In this document: piece after piece, positions 43,466 to 55,035 of the stretch
Position numbering within the stretch: position 1 is the first letter of the stretch
Layout: each line of letters begins with the position of its first letter
Assembly: GCA_037783415.1 (NCBI GenBank)
Contig: JAZGTN010000003.1
Span: forward strand, 6,982,501 to 7,046,500
Reading direction: 5' to 3'
Source of the DNA: Leptasterias polaris
Lineage: Eukaryota; Echinodermata; Asteroidea; Forcipulatida; Asteriidae
Length of the DNA stretch: 64,000 bases
Translations under genes and position numbers: made by a program
The notes under the pieces: generated by a model
Told to the model about the DNA's origin: nothing
Seen by the model: only the letters and a program-made list of their open reading frames with translations
The model's database searches: none

Positions 43466-44004
43466 AGCCCTGTTCGCATTGGACTTAATTTGGGTAAACT
43501 AACCGAGCAAATGGGTAACTTAACCGTTTTAAGTCCAATGCGAACAGCCCAGGAAGTTTCCCTCCCAGGTAACTTACCCGACCCGAATGGGTAGTTTAAC
43601 CGACCCACGTCTGCCCGGTTAAATTGACCAGGTCAGTTTAACCGAGCCGAAAAGTCCAGTGCGAACGCGATCAGGGTAAAAGCCGTCCCGGTAAAAAGCC
43701 ACATCCGGTCCCCCGATCACCCGCCGCGCTACATGACCGTGAGGTGACACGTCGTACTACACACGCACGTGTTTACACGGAAGCTCGGTTGCACTCATTG
43801 CATTCTCGCTGTCATGCACCCCGGTCAAAGGTCACTGCGATAGCGCCCTCTTGTGTTTGTCTTTAAGTTAGTCGGTATAGTTTTTACCGATCGTGTCGGT
43901 TAGTTTACCCACGTCATTAATCCAAGTGCGGACGCTGGTAAGTTTCCCCTTTTGGAATGTTAACCACTGTCTCGGTAAAACATTAATCCAATGCGAACAC
44001 GGCT
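43466..44004 (+). mobile_element. Harbinger-like MITE, copy 1 (539 bp)
   Basis: TIRs AGCCCTGTTCGCATTGGA and, from the right, AGCCGTGTTCGCATTGGA. Exact TAA target duplication at 43463-43465 and 44005-44007, as for PIF/Harbinger. The interior is rich in GGTAA(A)CT/TTACC words and ends with a GCGATAGCGCCCTC and CATTAATCC block. The second copy is 63352-63876, same orientation. No transposase frame. Confidence 0.88.
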
Positions 44005-44011
44005 TAAGTCT

Positions 44012-44526
44012 CAGGCCTGGAGTTTCATCTTTGAGAGGGCAAGGCCATTTTCATTTTATAAAGGGCCCTTAAAGGCAAAGTATACCTTTGGTTTTTGAAG
44101 CCTCTCAATTGTTTTAATCCTATAAGAATGTAGATAAGTAAGGTAAAAGTAACCTGTGAAAATTTCATTTCAAAAGGTGGTCGCGTTTTTGAGATATCGC
44201 CAAAAAAAATAATCCCTAATAGGAATACACAATCTGAGAAACATTTCCGACAGTAACGTTTCTCAAATTCAAATTTTGGGGCATAAAAATTGATTACTTT
44301 TTCCACAACCACATCACTTCAAAGTGAAATGATTCTCAAAATGCTTTATACTATCGAAAGCTGCTGTACTTCTAACCAAGTGAATTTGTATTGCCATTGA
44401 TGTTGAGAATGATTACCAAGCGTAAACCTTCCTTTTAAATTCAAAAATCTTAAAGTCTACTGGGAAACTTTAGAAGGGGCACTAAGGCCAAGACCCAGGC
44501 AACAGAGGCCATCGCCTCCATGACCT
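44012..44526 (+). repeat. Dispersed repeat R, copy 4, split by a MITE
   Basis: The left part (44012-44068: CAGGCCTGGAGTTTCATC to AAAGGGCCC) and the right part (44439-44526: AATCTTAAAGTCTACTGGG to GCAACAGAGGCCATCGCC) are the two halves of the repeat that is intact at 36404-36560. The 362-bp TTAA MITE sits between them. Confidence 0.75.
44073..44434. mobile_element. TTAA-flanked MITE nested in repeat R
   Basis: Left end AGGCAAAGTATACCTTTGGT, right end GATTACCAAGCGTAAACCTT-CCTT; imperfect TIRs. TTAA flanks at 44069-44072 and 44435-44438. It splits repeat R at a natural TT-AA-like site. Interior has GTTTCTCAAATTC and TATACTATCGAAAGCTG; no ORF. Confidence 0.78.
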
Positions 44527-44641
44527 TGTTTTAAGTCTTCTCAGCTTGTTATTACTATTAGTGTTGAACTTTGTACACAGAATCCACGTATACAATACAA
44601 ATACTGCAGCAATGCACTTAGTTTGGTTAAACCAGTCAGGA

Positions 44642-45083
44642 TTCGAACCCGAAACCTAAAACACTACATACAGCAACCACCTCAACCCAACAGCACTCCA
44701 ACGTTACAATCCAGCCCAGCCTTACACAGATTCGAACCCGAAACCTAAAACACTACATACAGCAACCACCTCAACCCAACAGCACTCCAACGTTACAATC
44801 CAGCCCAGCCTTACACAGATTCGAACCCGAAACCTAAAACACTACATACAGCAACCACCTCAACCCAACAGCACTCCAACGTTACAATCCAGCCCAGCCT
44901 TACACAGATTCGAACCCGAAACCTAAAACACTACATACAGCAACCACCTCAACCCAACAGCACTCCAACGTTACAATCCAGCCCAGCCTTACACAGATTC
45001 GAACCCGAAACCTAAAACACTACATACAGCAACCACCTCAACCCAACAGCACTCCAACGTTACAATCCAGCCCAGCCTTACAC
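44642..45083 (-). repeat. Tandem array, 89 bp x 5, with Pol III B-box-like sites
   Basis: Five practically identical units begin TTCGAACCCGAAACCTAAAA at 44642, 44731, 44820, 44909 and 44998. On the minus strand each unit holds CGGGTTCGAATC, which matches the tRNA B-box consensus, so the array carries five B boxes at 89-bp spacing. No good A box is seen, although GGTTGAGGTGG lies upstream of each B box. The unit probably derives from a SINE head. Confidence 0.9.
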
Positions 45084-45089
45084 TTTTTC

Positions 45090-45960
45090 AATCATACATT
45101 TTGTGTTGTTCAGAAACAGCTGCAATGGCACAGTCTCTCTCCTTTCGTCCTAAATTACATTCAAGCTCCCCCCCCCCCCCCCCCCCGAGCAATCCCTCGT
45201 TTGTCAATTATTAAGTTTCACAAACAATTAAGTTTGGACACATCTGGCGCTATGCAAATATTCACTCCCTATTTTGGAGTGCAATCGAGAGCGATATTTA
45301 TTATGAGTTTATGGGGCCACTCTCTTTCAGTGTTGCCTTACATACATAAATGTCAAGTGACATAACACAACTTAATTAGCAGACACTAAACCGAACTTGC
45401 AGTCTTTTTGAGCATACAATTTTCTTTCCTTTTTTCGGGGGGGGGGGGGGGGGGGGAGGTCAATGAGAATTTTGATTCTCCATAGCAATTTGAACTTCTT
45501 TCTCTTGCAAATAGTACACTTGGAAAAACATACATTTTATAAGTGATTGCTTTCAGATGTGAAATATGATGCTAGTATTTTGACAGGTTGTAAATCTGGT
45601 GTTTCTCAAACATGCTTGAAATAGACTGACTCATTCAAACATGTTACTAACTGTTTGCTACTTGACACTGCCTTATCAGTGAAATGTAATCCCACAGAAA
45701 CCTAGACATAAACTGGCTCACAATGTGTGCACATCCTTTCAGAATCATCAATGTTTATACCTTTTGTTTTCCAAAATTCTTCAGATGCATCAACCCATGC
45801 CAATATTTGTATGTAAATTTTTTTTAAACTGAAACTCAAAGTTCAATGCTAAAGTTTGTTCTTAAACACACACATCAACATTCCACAAGAAAAGAAGAAA
45901 ACAAAATTGAAATTGTTCAGGACTGATAATTCTAAATGGCCCTTCAGTAGCTGAGGTGTG
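45090..45960. other. No gene; paired C and G tracts
   Basis: A 19-C tract (45168-45186) is followed 250 bp later by a 20-G tract (45437-45456). The two could pair. Otherwise AT-rich unique sequence. Confidence 0.4.
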
Positions 45961-45966
45961 AGACAG

Positions 45967-46336
45967 CAGGGCTCGAATTTTACACTGGACCACAGGCCCG
46001 AGGCCAGTAATTTTAGTGTCGGGCCAGTAAACTTATGACCTAACAAGTCCGATGGTCTTGTGTTTTTCAATTGAATAACAGAAACACATTATGTTCAAGT
46101 GTTGACTTTGGGTCTAATAAATTATCTTTCAATTCTATGAGTAATCAAGTATACTCTTCTCTTACTTGTCTCAGTTCTGGTTCATATAAAAGCAGTCAAA
46201 TGCATGTTAAACTGTGGCAGCAAGTTTTTTTTTTCACATTTTGAATCTGGTCTTGTAAAAAAATGTCTGGTCCAGTAAAGATTTTGAGCTACAAGCCCTG
46301 TAGTCTTGTGGATTTTCTCCCCAAATTCGAGCCCTG
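45967..46336. mobile_element. TIR element with CAGGGCTCGAATTT ends, 370 bp
   Basis: Left CAGGGCTCGAATTT and right AAATTCGAGCCCTG are perfect inverted repeats of 14 bp. A 5-bp target duplication GACAG lies at 45962-45966 and 46337-46341. The interior repeats CCAGTAA and CTGGTC words in both arms. It is related in its ends to 20683-21676. Superfamily uncertain. Confidence 0.82.
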
Positions 46337-46421
46337 GACAGCAAAACAGCAAAAACAGAAACGCAAAAATTCCTCAATTTGTGCACTTTGCTTTTCCAGC
46401 TAAATGCAGCCACAGAGTTAA

Positions 46422-46866
46422 AGGTACATGTAGGACCATAGACTAGTTTTTGTCACCATAATGCTGGTTTATAGACCCCATTATCAAGAAAGATGCAATA
46501 AAGGTCACATGTGAAAGTTTCAGCTGAATACAGTGTCTACTCGCTGAGAAAACAGCAACAAACTGCCAAGGTATTTTCACGGCGAATCAATCCACAGTCA
46601 GCGAGGTGACGGCAGGTACATGTACCCAACCGCATCTCTGGCCGCAGCATTCGTAAACGGACACCAACCCTCAGATATCTGGGAACCGATTCACGTGTTT
46701 CTCAATTTCAAATGTTTTGGGGTGAAAAACTATCCAAACGTATAATACTTGGAATGAAATCCTTTCTCAAAATAGTTTATACCATAAAACAGCTTCAGTG
46801 ATTCTTATCAAGTAAGATTTTATGGTCATTCATTTTTGGAGTGATAACCAAAGTAAGGTCCTACCT
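46422..46866. mobile_element. TTAA-flanked MITE, 445 bp
   Basis: TIRs AGGTACATGTAGGACC and, from the right, AGGTAGGACCTTACTTTGG. TTAA at 46418-46421 and 46867-46870. The middle (46560-46700) is CpG-richer with CACGGCGAATCAATCCACAG. The GTCCTACCTTT end resembles the GACCTACTTTGG blocks in the duplication at 62815-63175. Confidence 0.72.
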
Positions 46867-46884
46867 TTAAATTGTAGGTCTTCT

Positions 46885-47420
46885 AAATCTCTTTTTCCCA
46901 TCAATAACAGCCCTGAGCACTAATTGTAAAAAAAAAAAATCTCAATCTTACAACTGCTTCACTTTTTCCAACATTTGTTCCACCTGTTATTCCCACTTTG
47001 TCAACAACGGGAAAACCAATTACTTTCAATTCTCTAATCAGTTGCATGTTTTTCTCTCTTTCCCATCAATAACAGCCCTGAGCACTAATTGTAACAAAAA
47101 CACTCAAATAATAGAGCTACATGTGTTTTGTATACTTTTACATTTCCAAAATGTGTTCCGTCTTTTCTTCATACCTAATAAATATCAACAATAGAAAAAC
47201 GATTACCTAAAATTGTAAATCACTTGCATTTGTTTCCTCTTTTCAAAAGTAAGGCCTGAGCACTAATTTTAATAAAAGCACCAGACTTTTTTTTCTTCTT
47301 TTGAAAATTTCCCCTTCTTTTATTCCTTTAACAGAGAACACAAAAAGCTGAAATCGGTCAGACATTTTCATGTGAACAAAATGCACAAGAAAAAAAAACC
47401 TTCTACAAGCCCAGGTCTTG
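46885..47420 (+). repeat. Diverged tandem repeat, ~165-175 bp x 3
   Basis: The block CCCATCAATAACAGCCCTGA-GCACTAATTGTAA occurs at about 46897 and 47062, and a diverged GGCCTGAGCACTAATTTTAA at 47250. Between them TTCCAACATTTGTTCC/ TTTCCAAAATGTGTTCCG and AACGGGAAAACCAATTAC/ AATAGAAAAACGATTACC also recur in order. Confidence 0.65.
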
Positions 47421-47646
47421 CACCTGTCCATTACAACATCCCACCCTTAACAATGATAGTCTCAAGAGGACACTTCTCCAACTGACTATTGTACGCTCGA
47501 CTCTTTGTTTTCTTCCACCCTTAACTCAACAAGATGTCACCCACAAAAGCCACCTCTATCATATTCCACCACCTCAACCCAGACAGAGCAATAACTAGCC
47601 TTTGATCGCTATATACTTTCATGTACTTCATCAACATACATCCAAG

Positions 47647-48960
47647 CGAGCTATTAGCCAGCGATACGTCCGGGCGTCTTTTGGACGCCCTATTTTATTT
47701 TTGGACGCCCCGAAAAACTGTCGGACGCCCTTGAAGACGCCCTGTTTTTTGTACATAATATTTAAAAAATTACATCCGAATACCTGAAATTGTAAGCAAA
47801 ACGAACGTAAATCCAAAACTATTACTACCTGCCAGCTGCAGTGAAGGTAATTTTATGCAAGATACAACCAATTTATCTTAAATATACTGATCGCCCATTC
47901 ATTGTTTACCGACAAAGGGATCAAATTCAGAATCAGACAGTGCCCCCGACTAGTGGGAAGGCTTGAACAACCGCAAAGGCTTTAGAAACTATAGCGGTGA
48001 AACGCCACGCAGTAGACAAGTTTACAAAATACATGTACATGTACATGTATGTCGACGTAAAAAGCGTTGTGTATGTATATGTACATGTCGTGTACCTACC
48101 AGGGTTGTGTGTGATAGATCGGCAGCACTCGAGACACACGTGTTGTAGACTTGATTTCAAGTCTGAGATAAGGGTTATTTTTCTGCATCAGCCATACAAA
48201 ATCCCCCGCAGATTGGCTATCACGCGCTCTAACTCGTAGGTTAAAGACGGAGGTTAATCCACAAGAGGGCGCTATTTCAGGCAATGCAGGTAGACTAAAA
48301 ACCACAAGCACAGACTTGGAACCAAGTCTAGGCACGTCATTCCCGCTCTTTTCTGGCTGCCGCAACCTTTCAGTGCATATTAATGTATGCAGAACATCGC
48401 ACATGCGCAGTGTATGAGTACAAAACGTGCGTGTCTGTTTGTATATGTGTGAACCTCCCACCATGAGTATGGGTAATGCAGGTTTAATAAAGAATGCTCA
48501 CTGCACACCGTAATATTGAAGGACAGTACTTCTTAAATGCTCACCTCCCTCACTATCAAACTATCCCTCGTAGTGGTACACTGTAAATGTACATGATGTA
48601 CATGTACATTGAAATGTTAACGATTGTTCCGTATATAATTCGCGGTCTATTTGTAGAATACCGCAACTCGACTCTTGTACGGGGGAAATCAATATGAAAA
48701 AGTCGTGACCCCGCCCAAACTTTAAAAATAATAATAACACTGCGCGAAATACTACGATTCTTAGGGCTGTACGGTGCTGATTTCATTTTTTTAAACCCTT
48801 TAACCGGCCCAGACCCAAAGCATACGTCGAGTACACAGTAAATGCAATAATAGTTCTGTAGTACATGCTTGCTGAAAATTTACCCCAACAATTTGGACGC
48901 CCTGTTTTTCAATCCAGTCAAATTTGGACACCCTATTTTCAAATCCTGGCTAAAAGCTTG
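47647..48960. mobile_element. hAT-like element, 1314 bp
   Basis: TIRs CGAGCTATTAGCCAG and, from the right, CAAGCTTTTAGCCAG (13 of 15 identical). An exact 8-bp target duplication CATCCAAG flanks it at 47639-47646 and 48961-48968. Subterminal regions at both ends carry repeated GGACGCCC(T)ATTTT words, probably transposase-binding repeats. The middle (47930-48480) is CpG-richer, with (TGTACA)n and ATG-starting frames on both strands up to 122 codons, none recognised. No DDE or hAT dimerisation domain seen, so it is non-autonomous. Confidence 0.8.
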
Positions 48961-48974
48961 CATCCAAGTCTCCC

Positions 48975-51425
48975 CCCTCTGTTCTTTTTTGTTGTTGTCA
49001 CTCCTGATTGTTGGCTGCTACCCCATTATAATCTACTGGTTTATCATGGACATGGACATTTCATGTCAGTGTGGCTGTGTATGGGGCATTTGCATCAATC
49101 ATTCAGCATGTACATCTCAAGAGGTAAAAAGCTTTGTCAATATGAATCACACATGGCCCAGTGAGCATACATACTATACTCTACCTATGAATTTACTACT
49201 TGTTAGCCTATTGTGTCTCACTCAAGTGTGTGTTCAAACACACCCCCCCCCCCCCCCCCAACAACCTCACTTTGACCCGACTTTCCAGGCCCTGGGGAGG
49301 TCAAAGAAAGTCAAGAAATTGTACAGAATACAAAATTGACATTTGCAAAATGATTCAATAATTGAGCCCCATTTCTGTATGGGTGATCATATTTCCTTTT
49401 CAAGAAAGCAGCACTTAACAACTCAAGGTTTTGTAAGCGTTTTTAATAGAAGTGTGACTTTTCCATTTGCCATTTTCAGTCATTTTCTAAAAAGATTGGA
49501 GCCAGAAAAGCCAACATCACTAGTAATAGTTTTATCAATTTTTGTACGATCGTGCATTTCCCGTTTATCATCACTGTCCACCTAGCCATGGAAGAATTTA
49601 CGTTTTCTTTTCCAGCTTCATTTTTTGAAATGTCAGACAGTATATTAACTTTGGAAACATTAAAAATAAAAATCAGTTTAGGACATGACCTTTAGTTTGA
49701 CCTTTTTGACTGAGTGGAAACAACAACAACATTTAGAAGGGTTTTATTTTAACTGTGTTGCATTTAGAATTTTGATGTATTTAGCAGGGGTGCGTAGAAA
49801 AACACCTGATGGTGGACAGGGTTTAAAATAAATTGGAAATTGAATTTAAGCACATAGTTGTGCTTAAATGTAATCAACTAATTGTGGTATTATAGACAAG
49901 TGCCCAAAGCAAAACCGTTCCTTTAATACCAATGTGCAGTTTCTCATTTCGCAAAGTTCAGTTTGAGATTGACGAGGACCTTCACACTGAAGAACAAACA
50001 TGTTACTGGGACTAGACTTCCGAGTCAGAAATACATGAGCAGTAAATTTGAAATATGTCTCCGGACTCCAGAGTTGTCAAAAGACGCGTCTTTGTGAAAT
50101 CGATAATGCAAGAAATATTCCAACTCTGTCTACTTACATTTGGGTATTGTCACTGGATGAAATCAACACTCCATGTCATCCTGGTAGAAGGAATTCCAAA
50201 CATTTATTTTGTGATAAAAGCATTGGGTAACTTCCAACTAAGCGATAACAAAAACCAGCAGCCCTTGTGTTTTCTTTCAACTCAAAACTTAAAAAGTAGC
50301 CATTCCTACTGAGTTTGTATACATTTCCCTCCAAGTATTTTATTGTTTCATTCACTTGTTTGACAAGAAATATTTGTTGACAAAAAAGATGTAGCAAGAG
50401 TTATGTCAGAATTTGTTTATTCCTTGTTTTCATTTTATTATTTATTATTAGTTATTTTATATATTTTTTTATTTTTTATTAAGTGGACTTTTCCTGTCAC
50501 TCATCTTCCAGCTGTTATTATTATTAATCTATTTTTCACTTAATTACACAATTCCTATTGTTGCATTAATATTACTACTTACATTGCCAAGAAATCTGTT
50601 ATGGATTTCTAGAAATATTCACAATTGTTGGACATTGTTTTATTGGAAGAGGTGGGATGCAAAAATCAGTTTTTCGAGGAGAACAATAATTTGAAAAGAC
50701 AAGTCAAAAAAGGAGTACTCAAATTTAACCACACATTTTTTTTTCCTCAAAAAGTTGTTATATCCCTAGTTTTGCTGCTATTTTTCTCTGTAATGCAACA
50801 AAACAAAGTTTGCATTTGAAGAGAGCATTTCTGGTCTCTCCAAGTAATTCTTAGCAATATCAATATTTACCCAAAAGTTTTTTTTTTTTTTTCCCCTCCT
50901 TTTTTAATTCCCCCTGCTGCTTTCTGAAATTACCAAACAGTCTGTTTAATCCACTGGCCACGCTGAGTACATCCTTTACTGTGTTCAACGGAGTGAAAGA
51001 TAAATATGGGGCTAATCAAATTAGAAAGATCACAAAAGATTCTTGGACTACTCTAACCAATTGCCCTAGATAGCAGGTCAAACCATGAAATCTGGAGTCT
51101 CATACGCACTCCAAGCGTATACCTGAGATGTATGTATTTAGGTCCCCTGGATTGTCCAGTGCTCTATGGTGCATTCCAAGAGTCTCCTAATCCATTTGCT
51201 GCTAGTGCTAGGGTCTAAATGAGATGGCAATTGGCATTACTACCTTTTTGCATTTATACCAGCGGTCATTTTGTTGATAAGCAGTTGGCATCAGCTAAAT
51301 TCTGTGTGGTCCCCGCCCCCCCCCCCCACCCCAATAAAAATTACCTGGGAAAACTTCATATCCAAGAGTTTTCTTGTTATGATAAAACAGTGTGGTTAGT
51401 TACAACATATTTCTGATTTCTGGTA
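48975..51425. other. No supported gene; possible conserved block at 50.9-51.2 kb
   Basis: Includes a 17-C tract (49243-49259). Frames to 156 codons at 48869-49339 begin inside the hAT-like element and are not credible. The segment 50900-51220 is GC-balanced, repeat-free and contains GCTAATCAAATTAG, so it may be regulatory; inference only. Confidence 0.3.
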
Positions 51426-51430
51426 TTTTC

Positions 51431-51475
51431 TCAGTGGTCTAGTGGTTAAGACATCTGCTCTAGAATGCAGCCACA
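51431..51475 (+). mobile_element. tRNA-derived SINE head, family C, decayed
   Basis: CTCAGTGGTCTAGTGGTTAA and GACATCTGCTCTAGAATGC match the reverse complement of 4800-4840. The B box region has decayed (TTTTAGTCCAG). Confidence 0.5.
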
Positions 51476-51959
51476 ATGTTTTAGTCCAGTACAAGCAGTG
51501 AAAGTTAAAGCTAATCTCATCGTACCATTTAACGGGTAAAAACAAATCGCTGCAAATTCACCGACCTTTGAAATTGATCACTAGCCAAGCCGTGAATAGT
51601 TCAAACTTGTCTTGATAAAGACACGAACGAAACAACTTCTCAGATATTCCACTAGTGAATAATGTTTAAACTACCCTCTACTCTTAGAGTAATAATGCTC
51701 ATACTGAGTATTTTAATGCACTTATCCAAGGTGTTCAGGCCTTTTAAATTAACCAAATTTGCAAAGATTGTGATTCATACTAGAGAAAGAAAAAATGGAG
51801 TGCAAATTAACGGATAAATTAGCCAGTCTCCCCTCAGGGCAACCACCTATCAACTCTCAGGTTGCTCCGTACTCAATTCTGTCAGTCACATATCTGAGGC
51901 TTTGGCGCCATTTTTTTTTTTGTACAGTGTTTTTTTTTTCTCGTTGTATGTGTTCTCCC

Positions 51960-52250
51960 TATGAGTGAAGATTTGCAGAGCTGCCTACATTTGCATCTTG
52001 CAATCAGGGAGATTTTAGAATTAAATTCAACATGTGTAGTAGGGGAAAGGTTTCCATAATCAGGGACATTTTCAGATTTGTTCATCAGAACATGGAAATA
52101 TTGGTTTATTTTTTTCTGAACTTTCTGCAGAATCAGGGAGTGTTTGATAACCTATGTAATAATCCCTCTTTGAGTTGTGGTGATTCTCAAAGGAAATGGT
52201 GGTGTTTTATTGAGTGTATGTCAATGTGGGGTTTTTTTTGCATTTGGAGT
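51960..52250 (+). repeat. Dispersed repeat, copy 1 (pair with 59915-60190)
   Basis: Shared in order with 59915-60190: CAGAGCTGCC, TTTGCATCTTGCA, AACTAAATTCAACAT-like, ATTTTCA(G/A)ATTTGTTCAT, AGAACATG and GAACTTTCTGCAGAATCAGG. Same orientation. A 174-codon frame at 52032-52556 spans it but is not a conserved protein. Both copies fit an old retroposon body. Confidence 0.6.
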
Positions 52251-52329
52251 AATATGAATTATTCATGGAGTCAGGTTGTGGGTAGAAGCAAGCTCGTTAC
52301 TTATAAGATTCTTACTTATAAGGCAGACT

Positions 52330-52400
52330 TGGGAGTCTGCCTGTTAAAATATCTGCTCCAGTCCAGTAGGAACTGTCAGGGTTCAATTCTCACCCAAGGT
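52330..52400 (+). mobile_element. tRNA-like segment, possible SINE head
   Basis: CTGCTCCAGTCCAGTAGG and GGGTTCAATTCTCACCCAAG give a B-box-like block with a rough T-stem; the A box is poor. It is followed by (TTTA)n. Weak call. Confidence 0.35.
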
Positions 52401-52814
52401 GCCTGTGTATTTATTTATTTTTTCTTAATTTTACTCCACACTGTTTCGAGTACAAAGTGCTTACTCATCATTTATAACGCGGTAATGTGCAAACCAATTG
52501 GAAGGATTTATTTTAGTTTAGTGTTTTGCTTCTCCTTGTTTTCATATAAACTGTGACCAGGCTGCCTATTATAAAGAATTTACAGACAAATTTTATATCA
52601 CATTTTTTAAGAATTGTGTACTGTTTACACGCTGATGCTCCCTTTTCACAAGTGCATCTTGATGACAGTCGCCAATTTGAATGTAATTAATCTTTTCCAT
52701 CATTTCACTGGACGACTTGTGTCAAAAACATTTAATTCCGTCCTACTTTTTGTCTTGCCAAAGTGGACTATCTTTTGACCGGATGAAATACAGACTGCTT
52801 GTGAGAATACCGTT

Positions 52815-53275
52815 TACTTCTACAAAGCAAACCGCTAACTTCAATTTGGAACTGCTCTCTCTCTCTTTCTCTCTCTAAATTTCTCCCCGACACTAAGTTG
52901 ATGAACGTCTGCTCTAATTTCACTGGCATCTTTGTATCTCCAACTGCAAATTCATTTTTGCTGTTTCTTTGCTGACGAGCTGATATTAAATCAAGGACAA
53001 GATTAGCAGTGATGTTTATAACTCCTGCAGAGTAAAACTGCTCACTTCAATTTGGCCCTGTCCTCTCTAACTAAGTTGACAAATCGTCGTTCTAATTTTA
53101 GAAGACCGTTTGGGCCAAATAAAATGCAAATTCACTTCTGTTAGCTGTACACAAAGTGCACTAACGTTAAGACAAGATTAAATGTCGTTAATGATGGTCT
53201 TCTACTTTCTTTGTAAAGCAAAACTACTAACTTCCCTAACTCAGGTGATGAATGGTTGCTCTAATTTCAGTCAGT
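52815..53275 (+). repeat. Diverged triplication with acceptor-like ends
   Basis: Three segments (about 52815-52925, 53020-53100 and 53195-53272) share GTAAAGCAAA-CT.CTAACTTC, then CTAA(C/G)T..GGTGATGAA-like, and end G(C/T)TCTAATTT(C/T)A(G). The last two finish with a pyrimidine-rich TCTAATTTCAG that looks like a 3' splice site. No coding frame follows convincingly; the third is followed by a 40-codon open frame. Confidence 0.5.
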
Positions 53276-53279
53276 GGAT

Positions 53280-55030
53280 ACCCTCAGCTGTCTTGAAGAC
53301 AAATAGGCTCCACTGGCTGAGAGAGGGAGGGGGAGAGGAGAGAAAAAAGCGTTGTCTTCTGAAGTCTCCTGGCCTCCCTGAACTGCTCAGTAACAGGAAC
53401 CAGTATTAACTAGCTCTAGACATGACCCTAAATTGAATCATTATATATCCTCCATGCACTGAGTCATGCTTACTGCACAGCGGGGGAACTGTAGGGCAAT
53501 TGGGAGCCGCTCAACAGAAGCTCAACCATCAAATACATATTTGTTACGTCCAAGCATGTCTGAATTCACTCTCGCATGATGGCTGCAAATATCAAGTTCT
53601 GTTTATTAATTCTTGTGTTCACTTACAAACAATAATATAAAGGGATATAGAGGTTAAGACGCCCTCAATGAGAGAACAGACTTCAGCTCCATTTTCAGCC
53701 ATGGCAGAATCAAGTGTTTTCTTTATGTTAAACATTCATAAAAACCCCAGACAGTTTATTCATTCTGATTGGTCAAGAGGAGATCAAATGGCCATTGTAG
53801 CATAGAAATGGTAAAAAGTGTTTCAATATACGCATGTTGGTGCGCAAGCTTACGCAGGCGCTAATTTATGTGCAACGCGCTCAAACTCAATGTAATTTCT
53901 TTTAGTATATGCGGCATACGCACAACCATGCAATCGCATGCAATTTTACTCTAAAAAACAAAGCAGGGATGAGAACAATAAGAACAGGGATGAGAACAAT
54001 AAGAACAGGGATGAGAATCGACGGATATGAATTTTCCAGAAAAGGGCTTTTTGGACTGGGTTCCCCTTATTCCAGACCCAGACCCTAACCTCCAATAAAT
54101 ATGTTAAAATTCAGAATGTTTACAGACTCTGTGCATCACCAGAAATACAAAACTACAGGTTTGCACACAATGTGGACGCGTCCTTTCTCCCTTGGGTGAT
54201 TACTTTAGGCCTACTTCTTCATAGAAAAACTCTAAGGCTTAAGAAGATTTCAAAAAATTCTGGGAAATCACATGCCTGAAAGAAGTGTCTGCTACTTTAT
54301 GACCACACACAGCTTACGGAAAAGATTCCTAAGATACAGGACTGTGGAGAAATTCAGCAGGAACTCTTCAAGCTCAATCAGCTTTAGTGGTAGAATGCAG
54401 CTGAAATTCTCCGCCAGAAAATTCAAATCCATTGTCTGATAAAAAATCCCTTTGTATCGCCCACGTTCAGTCCCTCGTAATGATTCAAAACATTTCTCTC
54501 ATCAAGAAATTAATGTTCCCAACACACAAAGAATGTGGCGGTACGAACCGACATGAAATTTGAATCCAGTAGTGAACATGAAGTCTCGACCATCGATGTG
54601 TTCTCCGTACCGCACTCAATGTAACAAATCACTATCGATATATAGGAGCACATGACCGCAGTCCGCTATCCTCAAGAAACGCCACATAAAACATTCACTT
54701 CCATTACTCTGTTTTTAATTAAATATAGGGTATTGAATGCGACTGGAATACTAAGTGCATGTACTATATGTAGGCACACAATGGATGAGTTAGGCTCAGT
54801 GCATGATGCTAGACATAGGCACATCATTAGTGTGACTACCCAAGCATATGGGCCATTCCGTCTGACAGACGCTACTGTCTGACAACATGAGTGAACTTTC
54901 AAAGCTCAAAGCAGAATCCAAACTAAAGACGAATGAAAAATATAGCTTACAATGAGGCACCACAGCAAGGTCAAACTGGGAACGTATTTCAGAAATTAAA
55001 TGGAAGTTAATTTATCCGCACTCCCGATGT
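53280..55030. other. No supported gene
   Basis: Includes a 3-unit tandem GAACAGGGATGAGAACAATAA (53960-54015) and a small GTGGCGGTACG/CGTACCGCAC hairpin at 54536-54616. No conserved frame recognised. Confidence 0.35.
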
Positions 55031-55035
55031 GTTCA

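Noticed and set aside
48869..49339. 156-codon plus-strand frame
   Set aside because: Begins inside the hAT-like element, crosses its end and a C tract; not a plausible protein.
52032..52556. 174-codon plus-strand frame
   Set aside because: Spans a dispersed repeat and a tRNA-like segment; the matching repeat copy at 59915-60190 is not open in the same frame.
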